NCBI RefSeq assembly: GCF_902500225.1
Contig: NZ_LR722664.1
Span: 41,076-105,075, forward strand
Source: Buttiauxella massiliensis
GTDB lineage: Bacteria > Pseudomonadota > Gammaproteobacteria > Enterobacterales > Enterobacteriaceae
Length of the DNA: 64,000 bases
Direction of reading: 5' to 3'
Within the stretch, counting starts at the first letter, position 1. The number at the start of each line of letters is the position of its first letter. Made by a program: the position numbers and the translations under genes. Of the stretch, positions 1 through 7,835 are shown piece after piece. The notes beneath the pieces were generated by a model, which was given only the letters and a program-made list of their open reading frames with translations, was not told where the DNA came from and made no database searches.

Positions 1-78
1 ATGCTGGTCCACATGCAACATGTGTCGCTCGTTTTGAACCTTTCCATCGCGCTCGATGAACGCTGCGCAATTGCACAT
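1..78 (-). CDS. Partial N-terminus of a small CooT-like protein
   Basis: A minus-strand frame opens with ATG at 78 and stays open to the window edge, giving 26 residues that begin MCNCAAFIERDGKVQ. The pattern of an initial Met-Cys, a short hydrophobic strand and a turn with Gly resembles the start of CooT-family nickel-binding proteins, but this is recalled similarity over a very short stretch. The ribosome binding site is weak. The gene would be divergent from the aldehyde dehydrogenase operon. It may also be a chance reading frame. Confidence 0.3.
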   Translation of the reverse strand, partial: MCNCAAFIERDGKVQNERHMLHVDQH

Positions 79-194
79 TAAAATATCACTTCGAAATGGG
101 ATGTATATCATATTGTTAGTAAAATGTTATTGAAGTCTTCCCGTATAAAACATATTACATAATATAGTTTATGTTTTAACGAGCGGAGAGCGTA

Positions 195-1625
195 ATGAAC
201 ATCCTGAAGCATTTTATCAATGGGCAATATGTAGCAGGTTCGGAGGATAATCTCTTTGAACTGGTAAGCCCGGTCAACGGAGAGACCTACGCGCTGTCGC
301 CAGGTGCAGGTCGTAGCGAGGTAGATCAGGCCTATAGCGCAGCGAAAAGCGCGTTTGCCGTCTGGAAACATTCCACCCCGTCCCAAAGACAGCTGGCACT
401 GTTAAAACTGGCCGACGCGATTGAACACAATGTGGACCGACTGGCGCAAGCGCAAAGTCAGGAAACAGGGCAGTTACGTCACTTTATCGAAAAGGAAGAG
501 ATCGCAGCATCCTGCGATGCACTGCGTTTCTTTGCCGGTGCGGCGCGATGTCTTGAAGGCAAAGCCTCATATGAATATACCCCCGGTTTAACTTCAACTA
601 TTCGCCGCGAGCCGTTAGGGATTGTCGGCCAGGTCACGCCGTGGAACTACCCGTTTATGATGGCGGTGTGGAAAATTGCCCCGGCATTGGCCGCGGGGAA
701 CACCGTGGTGCTTAAACCTAGCGATACCACGCCCATCAGCACCTTAATTCTGGCGGAACTTGCCGCGCCAATTTTCCCACAGGGCGCGTTTAACGTGCTG
801 CTTGGCAAGGCCGAAACCGGCTCCCTGGTGGTATCGAGCACAGAAGCGTCGTTGGTTTCAATTACCGGCTCGGTGCGTGCGGGTTTACAGGTAGCGGCAT
901 CTGCTGCTGCAAACCTCACCAAAGCTCACCTCGAACTTGGCGGCAAAGCACCGGTTATCGTTTTTGCCGATGCCGACATTAATAAAGCGGTAGACATTAT
1001 CACCACCGCGGGCTTCTTCAACGCAGGCCAGGATTGCACCTCGGCGACGCGCATTCTGATTGAAGATTCCATTTATGAATCATTTCTCGAAAAGCTGGTA
1101 AGCAAAACCCGCGAAATCAAATTCGGCGTGCCGGAAGATAAAGATGCGTTGTACGGCGCACTTAACAGCCGCAATCAGTTAGATCAGGTTAAAGGCTTTA
1201 TTAGCCGACTACCGGCGCACGCCAAAATCGAAACCGGTGGTAAGCCTGGTGCGGGCCCTGGTTTTTATTTTGAACCGACGATTATTTCCGGGCTTGAACA
1301 ACACGACGAGGCGATTCAGCACGAAGTCTTTGGCCCGGTGATGACCGTGCAGAAATTCTCCTCAGAAGAAGAGGCGCTGGATAAGGCGAATGACGTGGAA
1401 TATGGCCTGGCATCCAGTGTCTGGACCAGTAATCACGGCCGCGCCCAACGCTTCAGTATGCGTCTCGATTTTGGCACGGTGTGGATTAACAACCATATAC
1501 CACTGTGCGCTGAAATGCCCCACGGCGGCTTCAAGAAATCCGGTTACGGGAAGGACTTGTCATCCTACTCGCTGGATGAGTACACCCGTGTAAAACACAT
1601 CATGTGCGATACCTCTGACTCTTAA
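195..1625 (+). CDS. NAD-dependent aldehyde dehydrogenase, PatD-like (4-aminobutyraldehyde)
   Basis: 476-residue aldehyde dehydrogenase, the usual length. The catalytic Glu is in LELGGKAP (residue 247) and the nucleophilic Cys in GQDCTS (residue 281); the oxyanion Asn is in TPWNYP near 151. FFAGAARCL and the C-terminal EMPHGG...SGYGKD closely match E. coli PatD (YdcW) as I recall it. That enzyme oxidises 4-aminobutyraldehyde to GABA in the cytoplasm. It is the first gene of a tight plus-strand operon with a SpdH-like dehydrogenase, whose expected product from spermidine is this aldehyde, so the context agrees. Start supported by GGAGAG just upstream. A TTGAAG at 130-135 could be a -35 element, but the -10 is unclear. 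Substrate is inferred; other aminoaldehydes are possible. Confidence 0.85.
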   Translation: MNILKHFINGQYVAGSEDNLFELVSPVNGETYALSPGAGRSEVDQAYSAAKSAFAVWKHSTPSQRQLALLKLADAIEHNVDRLAQAQSQETGQLRHFIEKEEIAASCDALRFFAGAARCLEGKASYEYTPGLTSTIRREPLGIVGQVTPWNYPFMMAVWKIAPALAAGNTVVLKPSDTTPISTLILAELAAPIFPQGAFNVLLGKAETGSLVVSSTEASLVSITGSVRAGLQVAASAAANLTKAHLELGGKAPVIVFADADINKAVDIITTAGFFNAGQDCTSATRILIEDSIYESFLEKLVSKTREIKFGVPEDKDALYGALNSRNQLDQVKGFISRLPAHAKIETGGKPGAGPGFYFEPTIISGLEQHDEAIQHEVFGPVMTVQKFSSEEEALDKANDVEYGLASSVWTSNHGRAQRFSMRLDFGTVWINNHIPLCAEMPHGGFKKSGYGKDLSSYSLDEYTRVKHIMCDTSDS

Positions 1626-1640
1626 TATTAAGGTGATGAA

Positions 1641-2117
1641 ATGAAAGCAATAAAAGTTGCCGTACTCTCTTTCGCTCTATTCTCAAATCTGGCGCTGGCG
1701 GATGTTTCCCCGTTGACGGTGGTTAAAGATTATATGTCCGCATGGAACGCCCATGATTCAGCAAAAGCTGCACAATATTTAGCCTCAGACGTGGTTTATT
1801 ACGATGCAGCAAATGGCACGCCGGTTAACGGGAAGGCAAACGCGGAAAAAGACGTTATCGGTGCTTTTATTAAAGCCGTACCGGACCTGACATGGAAAAT
1901 GACCAGCAAGCCAGTCTATGACCACGACACCATCGCCTTCCGCTGGGAGTTTAGCGGTAAAAATAGCGGTGAGTGGGCTGGCAGCCCGGCTACCAATAAC
2001 CCGATTAAATTTGAAGGCGTCAGCTATATCACCGTCAATAACGGCAAGATTACATGGCAAGGCGATTACTACGACTCCAGGAAACTGGATGAAGAATTAA
2101 AACCACAGGCTAAATAA
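1641..2117 (+). CDS. Secreted SnoaL-like (NTF2-fold) protein
   Basis: 158 residues. A Sec signal peptide ends near ALA|DV around residue 20. The rest looks like a SnoaL/NTF2-like fold: an early VVKDYMSAWNAHD helix, then DVVYYDAANGTPVNGKA, and a late strand pair with YITVNNGKITWQGDYYD. Such small cone-shaped proteins act as isomerases, lyases or ligand binders, and activity cannot be read from sequence. It sits 15 nt after the aldehyde dehydrogenase and 12 nt before the SpdH-like gene, so it is almost certainly co-transcribed and shares the periplasm with SpdH and the cytochrome. A role in handling the amine or reactive aldehyde is only a guess. Confidence 0.7.
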   Translation: MKAIKVAVLSFALFSNLALADVSPLTVVKDYMSAWNAHDSAKAAQYLASDVVYYDAANGTPVNGKANAEKDVIGAFIKAVPDLTWKMTSKPVYDHDTIAFRWEFSGKNSGEWAGSPATNNPIKFEGVSYITVNNGKITWQGDYYDSRKLDEELKPQAK

Positions 2118-2129
2118 GTAAGGTCTTTT

Positions 2130-4022
2130 ATGTCGATAACCAGACGTGATTTTCTCAACGGAGTTGCCATCACTATTGCTGCAGGGTTAACACCTCTGGA
2201 CCTTGCCAAAGCTGCCGGTAATGCCCGCGCGGTTATCGGGGAGGATTACTATCCGCCCCAACTTGCCGGGTTGCGCGGTAACCATCCCGGTTCATTCGAG
2301 ATGGCGCACGCAATTGGCCGTGACCATGAAAAATTCAGCACAGACCATCTTCCGATTGAAGAAGAGTACGATCTGGTTATTGTCGGCGGCGGGTTAAGTG
2401 GTCTTGCGGCAGCCAGTTTTTGGCAAGACCTGATGGGTGAAGAGAGCAAGGTGCTGGTGCTTGATAACCATGATGATTTTGGCGGCCACGCGAAGCGCAA
2501 TGAGTTTAACGCCGGTGGCAAAAAAATTATTGGCTACGGCGGCAGCGAAGCCTTTCAGTCGCCAACGCGTAACTTTAGCCCGGTGGTAAATGGCCTGATG
2601 TCTAAGGTTGGCGTTAGCGTAGCGCGCATGAAGCAGAGCTTTGAGGTCAATTTTTACCCGGACTTAAATCTGAGCCGTGGGGTTTTCTTCGACAAAAAGA
2701 ACTTCGGTGAAACCAAAATTGTTGGCGGCGATCCTGGGCGCGCAGTCGCCGATGATATCCCGCCAGACAGACTCAATGGCCGCAGCCTTGAGGCATTTAT
2801 CAATGATTTCCCATTAAGTGAGAACGACCGCAAATCCATTCTGGATTTGTACGTCAATCCGCAGGATTACCTGAAAGGGATGTCGGTAGACGAGAAAACC
2901 GAATGGATGGACACCCACAGCTACCGCGATTTCCTGGTGGAGAAAGTGGGTCTGAGCAAAATGGCCATCTTGTATTTCCAACAGCGCACCAATGACTTCT
3001 TTGCTATCGGCATTGAAGGCGTGAGTTGTGGTGATGCGCGCACTTGCGCATTGCCGGGAATGGACAAGATGGGCCTGCCTCCTCTCGATGAAGAATCCCT
3101 TGCCGATTTGGAAGAGCCTTATGTCTATCATTTACCGGATGGTAATGCGGGCCTGGCTCGTTTGATAGTCAGGCACCTGGTGCCCGAAGCGCTACCTGGC
3201 AACACGATGGAAGACTCCATCACCTCCAGGCTGAATTATCAAAAACTCGACAACAAAGAGAACAGCACCCGCATTCGCCTGAGCAGCATTGTGATTAATG
3301 CGGCCAATACCGATGATGGCGTAGTCGTGACCTACGTTAATGACGGCAAAGCGCATCGCGTCAAAGGGCGTAAGGCCATCATGGCGGGCTACAACATGAT
3401 GATCCCGTATCTGGTGCCTGAAACCCCGGAAGAGCAAAAGGCTGACTTGCGCCTGAACGTCAAAGCGCCGCTGGTATACACCAATGTGGTGGTCAAGAAC
3501 TGGCATGCTTTTACCAAACTCGGTATCCACGAATTCTATTCTCCTGCGGCCCCTTACAGCCGCGTGAAGCTCGACTACCCGGTGAGCATGGGAAGTTATC
3601 ACCACCCGCAAAATCCGGATGAACCTATGTGCCTGCACATGGTTTATGTACCCACATACCCGGGCAGCAAAATGAGTGCCCGCGAACAGTTCCGCCAGGG
3701 GCGAGCTTATTTGCTTGGCACCACTTTTGATGCTCATGAAAAGATGATCCGCGAACAGCTTCAGGAAATGTTGGGGCAAACCGGGTTTGACCATGAACGG
3801 GATATCACCGCTATAACCGTGAACCGGTGGGCTCATGGCTACGCTTATTACGCCAGCGCGTTGTTCGATGATATGGATAAGATACCGGAAATTATTAAGC
3901 GGGCGCGTAAGCCTATCGGGCGAATCGCGATTGCTAATTCTGATTCAGACTGGGACGCCTATGCGCATACCGCGATTGACCAGGCGTGGCGTGCGGTCAA
4001 TGAACTCAAGGCGATGGGATGA
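2130..4022 (+). CDS. spdH: SpdH-like spermidine dehydrogenase, Tat-exported flavoprotein
   Basis: 630 residues. The N-terminus TRRDFLNG followed by a mild hydrophobic stretch is a twin-arginine signal, so the folded protein is exported to the periplasm. A dinucleotide-binding motif VIVGGGLSGLAAAS at about residues 83-96 marks the FAD domain, continued by DNHDDFGGHAKRNEF. Overall pattern and length agree with spermidine dehydrogenase of Citrobacter and Pseudomonas as recalled, which cleaves spermidine to 1,3-diaminopropane and 4-aminobutyraldehyde and passes electrons to a non-oxygen acceptor. The neighbouring cytochrome c (6 nt downstream) would be that acceptor, and the PatD-like dehydrogenase would use the aldehyde. 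Related proteins of this family may use other substrates, so the amine is inferred. Confidence 0.75.
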   Translation: MSITRRDFLNGVAITIAAGLTPLDLAKAAGNARAVIGEDYYPPQLAGLRGNHPGSFEMAHAIGRDHEKFSTDHLPIEEEYDLVIVGGGLSGLAAASFWQDLMGEESKVLVLDNHDDFGGHAKRNEFNAGGKKIIGYGGSEAFQSPTRNFSPVVNGLMSKVGVSVARMKQSFEVNFYPDLNLSRGVFFDKKNFGETKIVGGDPGRAVADDIPPDRLNGRSLEAFINDFPLSENDRKSILDLYVNPQDYLKGMSVDEKTEWMDTHSYRDFLVEKVGLSKMAILYFQQRTNDFFAIGIEGVSCGDARTCALPGMDKMGLPPLDEESLADLEEPYVYHLPDGNAGLARLIVRHLVPEALPGNTMEDSITSRLNYQKLDNKENSTRIRLSSIVINAANTDDGVVVTYVNDGKAHRVKGRKAIMAGYNMMIPYLVPETPEEQKADLRLNVKAPLVYTNVVVKNWHAFTKLGIHEFYSPAAPYSRVKLDYPVSMGSYHHPQNPDEPMCLHMVYVPTYPGSKMSAREQFRQGRAYLLGTTFDAHEKMIREQLQEMLGQTGFDHERDITAITVNRWAHGYAYYASALFDDMDKIPEIIKRARKPIGRIAIANSDSDWDAYAHTAIDQAWRAVNELKAMG

Positions 4023-4028
4023 GCTGAC

Positions 4029-5231
4029 ATGAAACAGACTTTATTAGCTATCGGATGCATTTTATATACCGGCCATGCAGCGGCTATCTCTGCGGGTGAA
4101 TACATGGCAAAGGTCTCGGACTGTGTGGCTTGCCATACCGCCGAAGGTGGCCAACCGATGGCGGGAGGGAAAGCATTTTCCACGCCGCTTGGGAATATTT
4201 ACGCCACCAACATTACGCCAGACAAAACCTCCGGCATTGGTCAGTATTCGTATGAAGATTTTGAGAAGGCAGTAAGGCAGGGGATTGCGAAAGATGGTCA
4301 TCCACTCTATCCCGCAATGCCTTATCCGTCGTATGCCAGAATGTCCGATAAAGACATTCACGATCTCTACGACTATTTCATGAAAGAAGTTCCCGCTGCA
4401 GACGTGAAAAATAAAGAGAATGATATTCCATGGCTGTTTTCCGCCAGATGGCCACTGCATATCTGGAATTGGTTATATGTTGAGGATGCTCATCCTGATA
4501 ATACAGCGCCAAAAACTACGGAGCAGGATAAAGAATTACTGGCCCGAGGTGCATATTTGGTTGAAGGTCCAGGCCATTGCGGTGCCTGTCATACCCCAAG
4601 AGGCGCCTCAATGCAGGAAAAAGCCTATAATGGGACCAGCGATATTTATCTTAGTGGTGCAACGATTGATGGCTGGTATGCGCCATCACTACGAAATATC
4701 TCGATGTCATCGGAGGAATTAAAAGATCTTCTGCGGGTGGGAAGAAGCCAGCATGGAGCAATTTCGGGGCCAATGAGTGAAGTCGTTACGCAAAGTACGC
4801 AATATCTTACCGATGGTGATTTAGATGCTATTTCCTTTTATTTGCTGAATTTCAACCATAAAAATCCAACGCCTGTTGCAAAAGATGGTTCAATAAATTA
4901 TTCACCGACGGATGGGAAAACACTCTATTCAATGTATTGTTCGACCTGCCATGGTGATGACGGTAAAGGTAAAGATTTTACCGTGCCTTCTTTAGTGAAT
5001 AACTCAATAGTCACGGCGAAAGATCCAGCGTCATTGATCTCGGTTATTTATCAAGGTGCGCAAACACCGCAAACCAAGGGTAATATTTCCTTTAGAATGC
5101 CAGCATATAAAGATTCAATGTCAGCTGATGAAATGGCTAATGTGGTTAATTATGTGAGAGGGAGTTGGGGAAGTGGTACAGCGCCTATCAGTAAGGATGA
5201 TGTTGTGAAAGTTAAAGAAGCGCAGAAATAA
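4029..5231 (+). CDS. Periplasmic triheme cytochrome c
   Basis: 400 residues with an N-terminal signal peptide ending around HAAA at residue 18. There are three class I heme sites: CVACH (32-36), CGACH (184-188) and CSTCH (304-308). The three-domain layout, with MPYPSYARMS after the first heme, is that of the cytochrome subunits of membrane alcohol, gluconate and sorbitol dehydrogenases, which deliver electrons to the quinone pool. Starts 6 nt after the SpdH-like gene, so it is the likely electron acceptor of that flavoenzyme. No clear C-terminal membrane helix is seen. The last gene of the operon; an inverted repeat follows its stop. Confidence 0.85.
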   Translation: MKQTLLAIGCILYTGHAAAISAGEYMAKVSDCVACHTAEGGQPMAGGKAFSTPLGNIYATNITPDKTSGIGQYSYEDFEKAVRQGIAKDGHPLYPAMPYPSYARMSDKDIHDLYDYFMKEVPAADVKNKENDIPWLFSARWPLHIWNWLYVEDAHPDNTAPKTTEQDKELLARGAYLVEGPGHCGACHTPRGASMQEKAYNGTSDIYLSGATIDGWYAPSLRNISMSSEELKDLLRVGRSQHGAISGPMSEVVTQSTQYLTDGDLDAISFYLLNFNHKNPTPVAKDGSINYSPTDGKTLYSMYCSTCHGDDGKGKDFTVPSLVNNSIVTAKDPASLISVIYQGAQTPQTKGNISFRMPAYKDSMSADEMANVVNYVRGSWGSGTAPISKDDVVKVKEAQK

Positions 5232-5238
5232 TTATTTA

Positions 5239-5279
5239 TTGCCAGAGTGGATGGTGTCATTGCTTATCCACTCTGGCAA
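5239..5279 (+). terminator. Inverted repeat after cytochrome c, probable terminator
   Basis: A perfect 14-bp inverted repeat: TTGCCAGAGTGGAT at 5239-5252 and its complement at 5266-5279, with a 13-nt loop. It starts 8 nt after the stop codon. There is no T-run downstream, so it is not a textbook intrinsic terminator; it may stabilise the 3' end of the operon mRNA. Confidence 0.5.
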
Positions 5280-5325
5280 ACAGATCACCATGGCAACCAA
5301 CTGTTAACGAATAACCTTCCTCACC

Positions 5326-5505
5326 CTAACTAATGGTAGGGAAGATATTGACATCTACATCACCCAAAGTTTTATTTATGGATAATTCTTTAATCTTGCT
5401 GGCTTGTGTGTCATCTTCAGCGCGCATAAGGTTGTGTGGCTCATCATCAATGATGGCAAAGTTCAAGGTATTGGGTATATAGGTTCTATATTGGCATTTC
5501 AAATG
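5326..5505 (-). pseudogene. Possible 3' remnant of an unrecognised gene
   Basis: The minus strand has an open frame of about 59 codons ending in TAG at 5328-5326. It reads like real protein (for example FAIIDDEPHNLMRAEDDTQ, then KIKELSINKTLGDVDVN) and has no start codon of its own; a stop lies a few codons upstream. I do not recognise the family. It looks like the tail of a decayed gene now overlapped by the upstream part of the binding-protein gene on the other strand. Chance cannot be excluded. Confidence 0.3.
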
Positions 5506-6399
5506 AAAAAGTATTTACCTCTGTTCTTTATTATGTGCGCATTTCCAGCATGTTATACTCATGCTAATGATAGCCTGGTGAATATAAAGAAAAATCATAA
5601 AATAACATTAAGCTATTCGTATAATGATTTTCCTTTCTCATATGTTGCTAATGCCAAGCCAGTTGGCATGGCAATTGATATATGCCAGGATGTTGTTGAA
5701 CAGTTAGAGAAAGAGTTAAACATCCCTCATATTGAGATTAATTGGGTTGGGGAAAAACAGAACGTAACTTTACAAAAAGTAAAGGGGCATACTGTTGATA
5801 TGACATGTTCGGCAATTACCCGTACAGATGCACGACTTAAAACTTATAATTTCTCTAATCCCTATTTTATTACTACGACTGTATTACTTTCTAAGAAAAG
5901 TGAATCTGTACAGCAAGCAAGTCAACTACGTGGTAAAACAATAGCGGCTGTTTCCGGTGGTTCCGCCATTGAGCGTGTTAACAAATTGAACCTTAAACTG
6001 GATTATTCGCTTCTGATGGTAACGACGCCAGATTTTGCATCGGCTTTAGAACTCCTTAAGTCTGAAACCGTCAAAATGTTAGCTAACGACGAGGTTTTAC
6101 TCGCTGCATTTAAAGCCGGGGACCTCGAAAGTTATGCCATCAGTTATGTCGATTTCGGCGCTACGGATGCTTATGGATTAATGATGGCAAAAGATTCCGT
6201 TGAATTAACCGATCTGGTTAATAATTCATTAGGCGAAATAATCAACAGTGGAAGGTATATCGAATTATATAACAAATGGTTTATGTCGCCCGTCCCGCCA
6301 TTGCAGCAAAATTTGCATATGCCAATGAGTAAAGTATTACAGCACTATGTGAAAGCAAGTGCGCCAGGCGCGGCATACCGTACATTGTCGCCTGAGTAG
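5503..6399 (+). CDS. Periplasmic amino-acid (GltI-like) solute-binding protein
   Basis: 298 residues from ATG 5503. A longer frame is open from 5404, but the first 33 residues have no signal character, whereas MKKYLPLFFIMCAFPACYTHA is a clear signal peptide, so the internal start is preferred. The mature part follows the family 3 extracellular binding protein pattern. It has VKGHTVDMTCSAITRTDAR, where GltI has its VDLECGSTTN region, and the end matches YNKWFMSPVPPLQQNLHMPM. It would bind an acidic or polar amino acid in the periplasm. No permease or ATPase gene is adjacent, so it is an orphan here. Ribosome binding site weak. It converges with gspO, 24 nt away. Confidence 0.75.
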   Translation: MKKYLPLFFIMCAFPACYTHANDSLVNIKKNHKITLSYSYNDFPFSYVANAKPVGMAIDICQDVVEQLEKELNIPHIEINWVGEKQNVTLQKVKGHTVDMTCSAITRTDARLKTYNFSNPYFITTTVLLSKKSESVQQASQLRGKTIAAVSGGSAIERVNKLNLKLDYSLLMVTTPDFASALELLKSETVKMLANDEVLLAAFKAGDLESYAISYVDFGATDAYGLMMAKDSVELTDLVNNSLGEIINSGRYIELYNKWFMSPVPPLQQNLHMPMSKVLQHYVKASAPGAAYRTLSPE

Positions 6400-6423
6400 C
6401 AGTAAGGTTCCCTGCCCAAAATC

Positions 6424-7263
6424 TTAAGCTGTAAGGTACAAAAAATAACCAGCAGAAAGAATAAGCCAGGGGCCAAAGGCTACTGGCTGGTTTAGCTTTT
6501 GGCGTTTAAATAAATGCATAATAACCGCCGCCAATAAGCCACCCATAGCCGCAATCATGACTAATTGTGGCAAAACTTCCCAGCCTAACCAAGCACCTAT
6601 AGCCGCCAATAATTTAGCATCGCCACCGCCAAGTGCGGCTCTCCCGGTCAGTTTTGTGAAAATGACTGACAGCAACGCAAACGCCAGATAACCGCAGATA
6701 GCACCGGCCACTGCATCCTGTAGGGTGACAAAACAACCGTTAAAATTCACCAGCAAACCGCACCAGGTTAAGGGTAGGGTAAGGGCATCGGGTAATAACA
6801 TCGTCCGCGCATCTATAACAGCAAGCGTTAATAACACGGATATAAAAAACAAACTCGCCGCGAGCTGTATTCCAGGTGGCCATAACACTCCTGCACAGAT
6901 AAATAACGCAGCGCAGGTTAATTCGACCAGCGGGTAGCGCACGGAAATACGCTGCTGGCAGCAGCGGCTTTTCCCACGTAACAGGCACCAACTCACGACC
7001 GGTAGCAAATCACGGCGTAATATCGGATGCTGGCAAGAGCAGCAGGTTGAGAGTGGCCAGCACAAATTATAGGTAGGCCGGGAAGGGACTGGGATATTCA
7101 GCGTAAGCAAAGCCTCATCCTGCCATTGGTCGGCGAGCATTTTGGGTAAACGCCAGGCGACAACATTTAAAAAACTACCGATCAGTAACCCCAGAACACC
7201 CAGCATTGCGCCCCAGGTGATGGGGTAGAAAGAAGCCAACTCAACTAACATCATCACCATCAC
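6424..7263 (-). CDS. gspO: Prepilin peptidase GspO
   Basis: 279 residues. An inner-membrane aspartic protease that cleaves and N-methylates the pseudopilins GspG-K. The two catalytic aspartates are in AVIDARTMLLPD and GGGDAKLLAA. The N-terminal cytoplasmic loop carries the cysteine clusters CCSC and CCQQ, typical of the zinc-binding or methylase region, though spacing is not canonical. About eight hydrophobic segments. The start overlaps the gspB stop by 4 nt (ATGA), so it is translated with gspB. Last gene of the type II cluster. The start could be one of several nearby Met codons. Confidence 0.92.
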   Translation of the reverse strand: MMVMMLVELASFYPITWGAMLGVLGLLIGSFLNVVAWRLPKMLADQWQDEALLTLNIPVPSRPTYNLCWPLSTCCSCQHPILRRDLLPVVSWCLLRGKSRCCQQRISVRYPLVELTCAALFICAGVLWPPGIQLAASLFFISVLLTLAVIDARTMLLPDALTLPLTWCGLLVNFNGCFVTLQDAVAGAICGYLAFALLSVIFTKLTGRAALGGGDAKLLAAIGAWLGWEVLPQLVMIAAMGGLLAAVIMHLFKRQKLNQPVAFGPWLILSAGYFLYLTA

Positions 7264-7835
7264 CAGTCCGACAGTGCCGTTACGCGGAACGTTTGCCCTT
7301 CAAACGAGAAAATACTGTCATCAGGTTCAATTTTCATAAGCTTTACTCCCGCACCGACTGCGGCTCCCTCGTGGTAATCATTGCCATTAAGATTGATAAC
7401 GCTTTTGCCCGTTTCACTGGAATAGACGTGGGCGTTGTATTTGATGGAAGGCATTCGCCGCCGTGCGTCTTCTGATAACTGCTCGAGACCTGGATAGGCA
7501 TCTCCATTCGCCATTTTTTCATCTGACACGACGCTGCCTGGTTCTTCGACCTCTGGTGACTCTTCCTCTGGAACGGCTTCCGATTCTACTTCTGGTTCAG
7601 CAGGCAAAGGCTGTGTGTTAAACGTCAGCGTGTTGCTGATAATGCGCCAGGGTTGAGTTACCTGGTGTGGTACTTCAACTCTTTTGACAGTCGGCGGATT
7701 ATGCAGGCTGTACCAGCCGTAGCAGGCAGCAACACCGGAGAGTGCCGCAAAGGTTAAGCCTGAACACCAGGTTAAAATCAGAAACCCTTTGGCTGACAAT
7801 CTTGAGTGTGGTTTGAGAGTAAGTGACAGGTTCAT
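7260..7835 (-). CDS. gspB: Type II secretion assembly protein GspB
   Basis: 191 residues. One membrane helix at about residues 18-42, then a Pro/Glu-rich linker (EVESEAVPEEESPEVEEP) and a C-terminal periplasmic domain from about 115 ending TFRVTALSDW. This is the layout of GspB/ExeB/OutB. With GspA it forms an inner-membrane complex that helps place the secretin GspD through the peptidoglycan. It overlaps gspA and gspO by 4 nt each. A full-length separate gspB next to a separate gspA matches the ExeAB arrangement. Confidence 0.88.
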   Translation of the reverse strand: MNLSLTLKPHSRLSAKGFLILTWCSGLTFAALSGVAACYGWYSLHNPPTVKRVEVPHQVTQPWRIISNTLTFNTQPLPAEPEVESEAVPEEESPEVEEPGSVVSDEKMANGDAYPGLEQLSEDARRRMPSIKYNAHVYSSETGKSVINLNGNDYHEGAAVGAGVKLMKIEPDDSIFSFEGQTFRVTALSDW

